64,000 bases of DNA from Microtetraspora niveoalba. GTDB lineage: Bacteria > Actinomycetota > Actinomycetes > Streptosporangiales > Streptosporangiaceae. The stretch covers positions 124,001 through 188,000 of the forward strand of contig NZ_BBYM01000018.1 in the NCBI RefSeq assembly GCF_001570405.1. Direction: 5' to 3'. A program made the translations under genes and the position numbers. Below the pieces are notes generated by a model. It was not told where the DNA came from. It ran no database searches and saw nothing but the letters and a program-made list of their open reading frames with translations. Below, piece by piece: positions 33,888 to 43,700 of this stretch; positions within the stretch are counted from its first letter, which is position 1; each line of letters opens with the position of its first letter.

Positions 33888-35885
33888 ATGATCAGCGTCC
33901 TCGACGGAAGCACGTTCCTCGTCTGCGACGACCTCGGCGACGTCATCCAGACGCGGGAGCAGGTCACCGGTCTGTTCTTCCGCGACACGCGTCACCTGTC
34001 GCGGTGGGAGCTGCGCCTCAACGGCCGCCGCCTCGCCGAGCTGTCCCACCACCGGATCGCCTACGACGAGGTGGCGTTCTTCCTGTACCGGCCGACCGGC
34101 ACCCCGTACAGCGACTCCTCGGTCTCGATCCGGCGGCATCGCTTCGTCGGCGCGGGGATGCGCGAGGAGCTCGTGGTCACGAACGTCGCCGGCGGAGCGG
34201 CCCACCTGGAGATCTCCCTGCTGTTCGGCGCCGACTTCGCCGACATCTTCGAGGTCAAGGACGGCCTGCCCAAGGCCGCCACCCCCACGACCGCGGTCGG
34301 CGCCGGGCGCGCGACCCTGCGGTACGAGCACGAGGGGTTCCGGCGCGCCACCACGATCTCCGCGAAGTCGGCCCGGTTCAGCGAGGGGATGCTCAGCTTC
34401 ACCGTCACCCTCGCCCCGCAGGAGAGCTGGCGGGCCGAGATCGACGTCACCGTGAGCACCGGGACGGTACGGCATCCGCTCAAGCAGCGGCGCGGGAGCC
34501 CGAACATGGCGGCCGAACTGGACGAGTGGCTCGCCGCCGCTCCCCGGCTCACCGCGTCGTGGGACGACCTGCGGCACATCTACCGGCAGAGCCTGCTGGA
34601 CCTGGCCGCGCTGCGGTTCTATCCCCGCGAGCCGGTGCACGGCTCGCTCCCGGCCGCCGGGCTCCCCTGGTTCATGGCGCTCTTCGGCAGGGACGCGCTG
34701 ATCACCAGCCTGCAGGCGCTCCCGTACTGCCCCGAGCTGGCCCGCACCACGCTGCTCGCCCTGGCGCACCTGCAGGCGACCGACAGCGACGACTTCCGGG
34801 ACGCCGACCCGGGGAAGATCCCGCACGAGCTGCGCCACGGCGAGCTGACCCACCGCGGCCTGCGCCCGCAGTCCCCTTACTACGGCGCCGCCGACACCAC
34901 CACGCTGTTCCTGATCGTCCTGGACGAGTACGAGCGCTGGAGCGGCGACGCCGGCTTCGTACGGCTCCTGGAACCCGCCGCCCGCGCCGCGCTCGGCTGG
35001 ATCGCCGACTACGCGGACAGCGACGGGGACGGCTACATCGACTACCGGACCCGCAATCCGGGCTCCGGGCTGGCCAACCAGTGCTGGAAGGACTCCTGGG
35101 ACTCCGTCGTGCATCCCGACGGACGCCTGGCCCGCCTGCCCCGCGCGACCTGCGAGCTGCAGGGATACGCGTACGACGCCAGGCTGCGGGCGGCCCGGCT
35201 GGCCCGCGCGTTCTGGGATGACCCCGGCCTCGCCGACCGCCTGGAGGCCGAGGCCGGGCGGTTGAAGGAGCGCTTCGACCGCGACTACTGGCTGCCCGAC
35301 GATGGCTGGTACGCGCTCGCGCTCGACGGCGGCAACCGCCCCGTCCCGACCCTGACGTCCAACATCGGGCACCTGCTGTTCAGCGGGATCGTGACCGAGG
35401 AGCGCGCGTCGTCGGTGGCCCGCCACCTGCTCGGCGACCGCCTCTTCTCCGGGTGGGGGGTGCGGACCCTCGCCGCCGGCCAGGGCGCGTACAACCCGAT
35501 CGGCTATCACGTGGGCACCGTGTGGCCGCACGACAACGCGCTGATCGCCGCCGGGCTCGCGCGGTACGGCCACCACGAGGAGGCGGGCCGGATCGCCCTG
35601 GCCATGCTCCAGGCCGCCCCCTATTTCGACCACCGCCTCCCCGAGGCCTTCGCCGGCTATCCGCGGGACGCCACGGGGTGCCCGGTGCGGTACCCGACGG
35701 CGTGCTCCCCCCAGGCATGGTCGGCCGGGACCCCGCTCATGCTGGTCCGCGTGCTGCTCGACATGGAACCGGACGGCGAGCGGCTGACGTCCGCGCCGCG
35801 CCTCCCACGTCCGCTCGGCGACATCGCCGTCTCCGGCGTACCCGGCCGGTGGGGCCGCGCCGACGTCCACGGCGCCGCCCCGTGA
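33888..35885 (+). CDS. Glycogen-debranching-type glucosidase (amylo-alpha-1,6-glucosidase family)
   Basis: This 665-aa protein has an N-terminal beta-sandwich of the GDE_N type (MISVLDGSTFLVCDDLGDVI, FFRDTRHLSRWELRLNG) and a C-terminal (alpha/alpha)6 barrel with LPWFMALFGRDALITSLQAL, NQCWKDSWDSVVHPDG and HVGTVWPHDNALIAAGLARY. These blocks match bacterial amylo-1,6-glucosidase/trehalase-like hydrolases. The substrate may be glycogen limit dextrin or another alpha-glucan; specificity cannot be read. It ends 7 bases before the convergent icmF stop. A long antisense reading over it is a shadow. Confidence 0.87.
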   Translation: MISVLDGSTFLVCDDLGDVIQTREQVTGLFFRDTRHLSRWELRLNGRRLAELSHHRIAYDEVAFFLYRPTGTPYSDSSVSIRRHRFVGAGMREELVVTNVAGGAAHLEISLLFGADFADIFEVKDGLPKAATPTTAVGAGRATLRYEHEGFRRATTISAKSARFSEGMLSFTVTLAPQESWRAEIDVTVSTGTVRHPLKQRRGSPNMAAELDEWLAAAPRLTASWDDLRHIYRQSLLDLAALRFYPREPVHGSLPAAGLPWFMALFGRDALITSLQALPYCPELARTTLLALAHLQATDSDDFRDADPGKIPHELRHGELTHRGLRPQSPYYGAADTTTLFLIVLDEYERWSGDAGFVRLLEPAARAALGWIADYADSDGDGYIDYRTRNPGSGLANQCWKDSWDSVVHPDGRLARLPRATCELQGYAYDARLRAARLARAFWDDPGLADRLEAEAGRLKERFDRDYWLPDDGWYALALDGGNRPVPTLTSNIGHLLFSGIVTEERASSVARHLLGDRLFSGWGVRTLAAGQGAYNPIGYHVGTVWPHDNALIAAGLARYGHHEEAGRIALAMLQAAPYFDHRLPEAFAGYPRDATGCPVRYPTACSPQAWSAGTPLMLVRVLLDMEPDGERLTSAPRLPRPLGDIAVSGVPGRWGRADVHGAAP

Positions 35886-35892
35886 GGCGCGG

Positions 35893-38800
35893 TCACACGT
35901 TGCGGCGGTACTGGCCTCCGATCTCGAAGAGGGCGGAGGTGATCTGGCCGAGGGAGCAGACGCGGGCGGCGTCCATGAGGGCGTCGAAGGCGTTGTCCCG
36001 CGACATGGCGGCCTCCCGCAGCCGGGCGAGCGCCGCGGGCGCCTCCTCGGCGTGGGCGTCGTGGAAGGCGCGCAGCCGGGCGAGCTGGGCCCGCTTCTCC
36101 TCCTCGGTCCCGCGGGCCAGCTCCAGCTCCCGGTGCTCGTCGGCCGCGCCGTCCGGGTTCCTGAAGGTGTTCACGCCGATGATGGGCAGCGAGCCGTCGT
36201 GCTTGCGGGTCTCGTACAGCATCGACTCGTCCTGGATCCTGCCGCGCTGGTAGCCGGTCTCCATCGCGCCGAGGACGCCGCCGCGGTCGGAGATGCGCTC
36301 GAACTCGCGCAGCACCGCCTCCTCGACCAGGTCGGTCAGCTCCTCGATGAGGAACGCCCCCTGGTTGGGGTTCTCGTTGACGGCCACGCCCCACTCGCGG
36401 TTGATGATGAGCTGGATCGCCATGGCCCGCCGTACGGACTCGGGCGAGGGGGTGGTGACGGCCTCGTCGTAGGCGTTGGTGTGCAGGCTGTTGCAGTTGT
36501 CGTAGATCGCGATGAGCGCCTGCAGGGTGGTGCGGATGTCGTTGAAGTCCATCTCCTGGGCGTGCAGGGAACGGCCCGAGGTCTGGATGTGGTACTTGAG
36601 CTTCTGCGCACGCTCGCCCGCGCCGTACCGCTCGCGCATCGCGACCGCCCAGATGCGGCGGGCGACCCGGCCGAGCACGGCGTACTCGGGGTCCATCCCG
36701 TTGGAGAAGAAGAACGACAGGTGCGGGGCGAAGTCGTCGACGCTCATGCCGCGCGCCAGGTACGCCTCGACGTACGTGAAGCCGTTGGCGAGGGTGAAGG
36801 CGAGCTGGGTGATGGGGTTGGCCCCGGCTTCGGCGATGTGGTAGCCCGAGATCGACACCGAGTAGAAGTTGCGCACCCGGTTGGCGATGAACCACTCCTG
36901 GATGTCGGCCATCATCCGCAGGGAGAACTCGGTGGAGAAGATGCAGGTGTTCTGCCCCTGGTCCTCCTTCAGGATGTCGGCCTGCACGGTTCCCCGTACG
37001 GTGGCCAGCGTGCGGGCCCGCAGGTCGGCCGCCTCCTCGGCGGAGGGCTCGCGGCCGTGCGCGTCGCGGAACCGGCCGAGCGCCTGGTCGACGGCCGCGT
37101 TGAGGAAGAAGGCGAGGATGGTGGGGGCCGGGCCGTTGATGGTCATGGAGACGGAGGTGTCCGGCGCGGACAGGTCGAAGCCGTCGTAGAGCGCCTTCAT
37201 GTCGTCCAGCGTCGCGATCGACACCCCCGACGTCCCGACTTTTCCGTAGATGTCAGGACGCTCGGCGGGGTCGTGGCCGTACAGCGTGACCGAGTCGAAC
37301 GCGGTGGACAGCCGCGTCGCGGGCTGCCCCTCCGAGAGGAGCTTGAACCGCCGGTTGGTGCGGAACGCGTCGCCCTCCCCCGCGAACATCCGGGTCGGGT
37401 CCTCGTCGTCGCGCTTGAACGGGAACACCCCGGCTGTGAACGGGAAGCGTCCCGGCAGGTTCTCCGAACGCAGGAACCGCAGCAGGTCGCCGTGGTCGCG
37501 GTACCGGGGCAGCGCCACCCGCCGGACGCGGCTGCCCGACAACGTCTCCCGCCACAGCGGCGTGCGCAGTTCCCGGTCGCGGACCTTCACCACGAGTTCG
37601 TCGGCCTCGTACGCCTCCCGCGTCGCGGCCCACCCGTCGAGGAGCTCGCGGCTCCCGTCGTCGACCGCGGTCGCGGCACGGGCGGCGAGCCGGTCCAGGT
37701 CGGCGGTGTCCGCGCCGTCGGCCGCCACCGCCTCGCGCGCGGTGACGAGCGCCTGATGGCGGCGCACGGCCTCCGCCTGCGCGTCGGTGCGGGCGTGGTA
37801 CCCGCGGACGGTGTCGGCGATCTCGGCCAGATAGCGGGCGCGGGACGGCGGGACGATGCCCTCGGTGACCCGCGAGACGCTGCCCCGCACCTCGGGGAGC
37901 AGCCCGGACGAGGCGGGCAGACCCTTCTCGCCGAGCAGGCCGCGCAGCCGCTGGTAGAGCGCGGTCACCCCCTCGTCGTTGAACCGGGAGGCGATCGTGC
38001 CGAACACCGGCATCTCCTCCGGGGGGACGCCGAACGCCTCGCGGTTGCGCACCATCTGGCGGCGCACGTCGCGCAGCGCGTCCTCCGCGCCGCGCCGCTC
38101 GTACTTGTTGATCGCCACCACGTCGGCGAAGTCGAGCATGTCGATCTTCTCGAGCTGCGACGCGGCCCCGAACTCCGGCGTCATCACGTACAGCGACACG
38201 TCGGAGTACGGCACGATCGCGGCGTCGCCCTGGCCGATGCCGGGGGTCTCCACGATCACCAGGTCGTGCCCGGCCGCCCGGCAGGCGGTGATCACGTCTC
38301 CCAGGTGCTCGGGCACCTCCTGCGCACCCCGGGTGGCCAGGGAACGGAAGTAGACGGAGCCCCCCGCCAGGCTGTTCATCCGGATGCGGTCGCCGAGGAG
38401 CGCTCCCCCGCCCCGCCTGCGGGTGGGATCGACGGCGATCACCGCGACCCGCAGCTTGTCCTCGTAGTCGATCCTGATCCGGCGCAGCAGTTCGTCGGTC
38501 AGCGAGGACTTGCCCGATCCGCCGGTGCCGGTGATGCCGAGCACGGGGATCTCTCGGGCGGACGCGGCGGCGCGCAGCTCCCCGAGCCAGCCGGAGCCGG
38601 CGCGCCCGGCCTCGACGACGGTGATCGCGCGCGCGAGCGCGCCGTGGTCCCCCGTCGTCACCGTGGCGACGTCGGGCGGGTCGCCGGCGGCGAGATCGAC
38701 GTCGCACGCCGCGACGAGCGTGTTGATCATCCCCGCCAGGCCCAGCCGCTGGCCGTCCTCGGGCGAGAAGACGCCGGCCACGCCGCGCGCGTGCAGCAGC

Positions 38801-39117
38801 TCGATCTCCTCGCGCACGATCACGCCGCCGCCTCCGCCGAACACCTTGACGTGGCCCGCGCCGCGCTCGCGCAGCAGGTCCACCAGGTACGTGAAGTACT
38901 CGACGTGCCCGCCCTGGTAGGAGCTGATCGCCACGCCCTGGACGTCCTCCTGGACGGCGGCGGTGACGACCTCCTCGACCGACCGGTTGTGCCCCAGGTG
39001 GATCACCTCGGCGCCCTGGGACTGCAGGATCCTCCGCATGATGTTGATCGCCGCGTCATGGCCGTCGAACAGGGCCGCCGCCGTCACGAACCGCGTGGGG
39101 TGAACCGGCACATGCAT
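35893..39117 (-). CDS. icmF: Fused isobutyryl-CoA mutase (IcmF)
   Basis: This 1,074-aa adenosylcobalamin enzyme interconverts isobutyryl-CoA and n-butyryl-CoA, linking valine and fatty-acid metabolism. Order: N-terminal B12-binding domain with the cobalt-ligand His 20 in the DGHDAA motif; a G-protein chaperone (MeaI-like) domain with P-loop GTGGSGKS at about 197-204; and the C-terminal substrate-binding mutase barrel with TCIFSTEFSLRMMADIQEWF, NFYSVSISGYHIAEAGANPI and HIQTSGRSLHAQEMDFND. Length matches IcmF. The start at 39117 has TAGGAG upstream; a 27-codon extension reads into the promoter. A 12-bp palindrome lies 30 bases upstream. Confidence 0.95.
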   Translation of the reverse strand: MHVPVHPTRFVTAAALFDGHDAAINIMRRILQSQGAEVIHLGHNRSVEEVVTAAVQEDVQGVAISSYQGGHVEYFTYLVDLLRERGAGHVKVFGGGGGVIVREEIELLHARGVAGVFSPEDGQRLGLAGMINTLVAACDVDLAAGDPPDVATVTTGDHGALARAITVVEAGRAGSGWLGELRAAASAREIPVLGITGTGGSGKSSLTDELLRRIRIDYEDKLRVAVIAVDPTRRRGGGALLGDRIRMNSLAGGSVYFRSLATRGAQEVPEHLGDVITACRAAGHDLVIVETPGIGQGDAAIVPYSDVSLYVMTPEFGAASQLEKIDMLDFADVVAINKYERRGAEDALRDVRRQMVRNREAFGVPPEEMPVFGTIASRFNDEGVTALYQRLRGLLGEKGLPASSGLLPEVRGSVSRVTEGIVPPSRARYLAEIADTVRGYHARTDAQAEAVRRHQALVTAREAVAADGADTADLDRLAARAATAVDDGSRELLDGWAATREAYEADELVVKVRDRELRTPLWRETLSGSRVRRVALPRYRDHGDLLRFLRSENLPGRFPFTAGVFPFKRDDEDPTRMFAGEGDAFRTNRRFKLLSEGQPATRLSTAFDSVTLYGHDPAERPDIYGKVGTSGVSIATLDDMKALYDGFDLSAPDTSVSMTINGPAPTILAFFLNAAVDQALGRFRDAHGREPSAEEAADLRARTLATVRGTVQADILKEDQGQNTCIFSTEFSLRMMADIQEWFIANRVRNFYSVSISGYHIAEAGANPITQLAFTLANGFTYVEAYLARGMSVDDFAPHLSFFFSNGMDPEYAVLGRVARRIWAVAMRERYGAGERAQKLKYHIQTSGRSLHAQEMDFNDIRTTLQALIAIYDNCNSLHTNAYDEAVTTPSPESVRRAMAIQLIINREWGVAVNENPNQGAFLIEELTDLVEEAVLREFERISDRGGVLGAMETGYQRGRIQDESMLYETRKHDGSLPIIGVNTFRNPDGAADEHRELELARGTEEEKRAQLARLRAFHDAHAEEAPAALARLREAAMSRDNAFDALMDAARVCSLGQITSALFEIGGQYRRNV

Positions 39118-39146
39118 GGACACACTCCTACCGAGCGCCAAATTAC

Positions 39147-39158
39147 TAGGACGTCCTA
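39147..39158. promoter_or_regulatory. Perfect 12-bp palindrome in icmF promoter
   Basis: TAGGACGTCCTA is fully self-complementary and lies 30-41 bases upstream of the icmF start, where it would block RNA polymerase. It has TetR-operator form. No regulator gene is adjacent. The rest of the 39118-39520 gap holds a tandem repeat and no gene. Confidence 0.5.
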
Positions 39159-39261
39159 CTAAATGGCGGAGCATAGATAGGTCCGGGGAACAACGCAAGG
39201 GGCGCGCCCCAAGTCAGGAATCGGGGCGGCGCGTTCACGGGGCCCACGCGTGCCGCCGGGC

Positions 39262-39349
39262 GTTCGCAGGCGGTGTTCGCAGGCCCGTGTTCGCAGGCGG
39301 TGTTCGCAGGCCCGTGTTCGCAGGCCCGTGTTCGCAGGCCCGTGTTCGC
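39262..39349. repeat. 13-14-bp tandem repeat, about seven units
   Basis: Units of GTTCGCAGGCCCGT and the 13-base form GTTCGCAGGCGGT alternate without interruption. The array lies between the divergent icmF and reductase promoters, 170 bases from the latter's start. Confidence 0.9.
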
Positions 39350-39520
39350 GCTCCCGGGTTTGCCGGGGCGGGCCCGAGGAACAGGAGTCAGGGTGGAGCG
39401 ACGGCTCCCCCGCGACGCCGGGCTCCGGCGGGCGGGCGCCGGCGCCGTCCAGGCGAACGGCCCCGGCCCGCAGGCCGCCGTCCGGTGCGCGTCAGCCGGC
39501 AGCACGAATGGACGGTCAGC

Positions 39521-40546
39521 GTGAACCAGCCACAGCAGTCGCCGCCCGAGCGCGGGCTCGAAGTGCGCCTCGCGTCCCGGCCCCGGGGGTGGCCGACCCC
39601 GGAGAACTTCGAGATCGCCGAGGTCCCGATCAAGCGTCCCGGCCCCGGGCAGCTCCTCGTTCGCAACGAGGTGATGAGCGTCGATCCGTACATGCGCGGC
39701 CGGATGAACGCCGGCCGGTCCTACGTCCCGCCGTTCGAGGTGGGCAGGGCGCTGGAGGGCGGGGCCGTAGGCGAGGTCGTCGCGGACGGCTCCGGCCGGT
39801 TCCGGCCCGGGCAGAAGGTGGTCCACTCCCTGGGCTGGCGCGAGTACGCCCTGGTGGACGCGGGCTCGGCCCGCGTGGTCGATCCGGACGTCGCGCCGCT
39901 CGGCTCGTATCTGGGCGTCCTCGGCATGGTCGGGCTCACCGCGTACGTCGGGCTGTTCGACGTGGCGGCCTTCACCCCGCGCGACACCGTCTTCGTCTCC
40001 GCGGCGGCCGGTGCGGTCGGCTCCCTGGTCGGGCAGATGGCCCGGCTGCGCGGCTCACCCCGCGTCATCGGCAGCGCCGGGTCGGCGGAGAAGGTCCGCT
40101 ACCTGACGGAGGAGCTGGGGTTCGACGCGGCCTTCAACTACAAGGACGGGCCGGTCGCGGAGCAGCTCGGGGTGGCGGCCCCGGACGGCGTCGACGTCTA
40201 CTTCGACAACGTCGGCGGCGACCACCTGGAGGCGGCCATCGAGGTCCTCAACGAGCACGGGCGGGTGGCCTGCTGCGGCGCGGTGTCGCAGTACAACGCG
40301 CCGGAGCCGCCGCCCGGACCGCACAACATGTTCAAGATCGTCACGAAGCGCCTGACGCTGAAGGGCTTCATCGTCGGCGACAGCGCGCGCCGCATGCCCG
40401 ACCTGGTCAACGAGGTCGGCGGCTGGCTGCGCGACGGGCGGCTGCGCGAGCGCCAGACGGTCGTGCGGGGCCTGCGCAACGCGCCCGACGCCTTCCTCGG
40501 CATGCTGAGGGGCGAGAACATCGGCAAGATGCTCGTCACGCTCTGA
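39521..40546 (+). CDS. NADP-dependent MDR-family reductase (zinc-free alkenal/quinone type)
   Basis: This 341-aa medium-chain reductase lacks zinc ligands and is like bacterial CurA/leukotriene B4-dehydrogenase-type enzymes that reduce activated alkenes. Visible: LLVRNEVMSVDPYMRGRMN at 45-63, the cofactor-binding AAAGAVGSLVGQMARL at about 161-176, YFDNVGGDHLEAAI and QYNAPEPPPGPHNM. The GTG start was chosen at VNQPQQSPPERG; the SD is weak (GACGG), and the upstream reading is the low-complexity repeat zone, so translation may begin a little differently. Single gene, convergent with the xylanase gene. Confidence 0.88.
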   Translation: MNQPQQSPPERGLEVRLASRPRGWPTPENFEIAEVPIKRPGPGQLLVRNEVMSVDPYMRGRMNAGRSYVPPFEVGRALEGGAVGEVVADGSGRFRPGQKVVHSLGWREYALVDAGSARVVDPDVAPLGSYLGVLGMVGLTAYVGLFDVAAFTPRDTVFVSAAAGAVGSLVGQMARLRGSPRVIGSAGSAEKVRYLTEELGFDAAFNYKDGPVAEQLGVAAPDGVDVYFDNVGGDHLEAAIEVLNEHGRVACCGAVSQYNAPEPPPGPHNMFKIVTKRLTLKGFIVGDSARRMPDLVNEVGGWLRDGRLRERQTVVRGLRNAPDAFLGMLRGENIGKMLVTL

Positions 40547-40654
40547 CCCCCACGGGGCGCGTGCTCCCATCGGTGATGCGGCGCGACGACCGCCGGGGCC
40601 GCCGCGCCGCACCGTGCCGATCCCGTGACCGGCCTTCCGTACGCCGCCTGGGCG

Positions 40655-42793
<2,139 letters not shown>

Positions 42794-42794
42794 T

Positions 42795-42872
42795 CAAAAC
42801 TTTCAGCGGCCGATTAACCGATTAAGCGGTGGTGATCTGGTCCGACAGGCGAAAAGTCGCCGAAAGTTTTCG
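42795..42872. promoter_or_regulatory. Xylan-type operators in the xylanase promoter
   Basis: CAAAACTTTCAG (42795-42806) and CGAAAGTTTTCG (42861-42872) resemble the GAAA-TTTC inverted repeats found before actinomycete xylanase genes. They lie 155 and 220 bases upstream of the xylanase start. A proximal AT-rich stretch (GTATCAAGCTTGTTTC) may be the promoter. The remaining 42641-42974 gap shows no gene. Confidence 0.5.
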
Positions 42873-42974
42873 AAGGGTGTGCATGGAGGTGCTCGCCGGC
42901 GCCACTCCCGGAGATCAAGACGCTCACGGGAGCCGCGCCGGCGGTCAGGCGCTCACGGAAGCGACGCCCGGCGG

Positions 42975-43391
42975 TCAGGCGCTCTCCTTGTCCTCCAGCC
43001 CCACCGCCGCGCGCAGTTCGCGTACGTCGTCGTCCAGTGAGGCTCCCGCCCGGTCCCGCGCGACGTGCGTCATCAGGTCGCCGAGAGCGTCGGCGACGGC
43101 GTTCAGCTTGTGCTGGATCGCGTCGTCCGCGCGGGTCTGGGTGTTCTGCAGCAACGCCACCAGCAGGAACGTGACGATCGTGGTGACGGTGTTGATGATG
43201 AGCTGCCAGGTGTCCTGGTCGCCGATGGCGAAGTACGAGGGCATCCACACCAGCACCAGCAGCACGCACATGGCGAAGAACCAGCCCCGGGAGACGAACC
43301 TGGAGGCTCCGGTGGCGAAGCGGTCGAAGAGCGAGAGCCTGGAGTCGACGTCCGACGGCATCGTGGCGGGCTGGTTGCGGGGAGAGCTCAC
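42975..43391 (-). CDS. Low-affinity iron permease-family small membrane protein
   Basis: This 138-aa protein matches the small bacterial iron_permease family: FDRFATGASRFVSRGWFFAM then CVLLVLVWMPSYFAIGDQDT, then WQLIINTVTTIVTFLLVALL and QNTQTRADDAIQHKLNAVAD. Two membrane helices are followed by a cytoplasmic helix typical of the family. Whether it moves iron is not established for bacterial members. GTG start with AAGGGG upstream. It is divergent from a large protein of unknown function; the 43392-43700 gap holds no gene. Confidence 0.85.
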   Translation of the reverse strand: MSSPRNQPATMPSDVDSRLSLFDRFATGASRFVSRGWFFAMCVLLVLVWMPSYFAIGDQDTWQLIINTVTTIVTFLLVALLQNTQTRADDAIQHKLNAVADALGDLMTHVARDRAGASLDDDVRELRAAVGLEDKESA

Positions 43392-43700
43392 CGGCGGCCC
43401 CTTTCGTCTGGCAGGGAACTCCTGTCACCTGCTCTTATGGGGCCCGTCCATTACCCGGGCGTTACCCGCGCAAACCGCCGGCACCGGCCGTGCCCGGGGA
43501 AACGCCTCGACCGGCAGCGCCGGTGGAGGGGTGCGGCACGCCTTCGCCCGAATATGTTTCAGCATCTCCGGTTATGCTGCGGTTCCTCATGGCACGCACG
43601 TCTCCTCCCTCGCGGAACGCCGCCCGCCCGGGCTCCGCCGGAGGCCCCCGCCACTCCCCCCGCGTCCCGTACGGTCCGGAAGAATCCCCCGCCGTACCGC

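Noticed and set aside
33723-35870. 715-codon minus-strand frame opposite the glucosidase
   Set aside because: Shadow of the glucosidase; no motif, no start context.
36052-39162. 1,036-codon open frame on the plus strand across icmF
   Set aside because: It is an antisense shadow: the minus strand carries the intact IcmF with all domains, and the antisense frame has low-complexity, Arg/Gly/Val-rich composition without any family motif.
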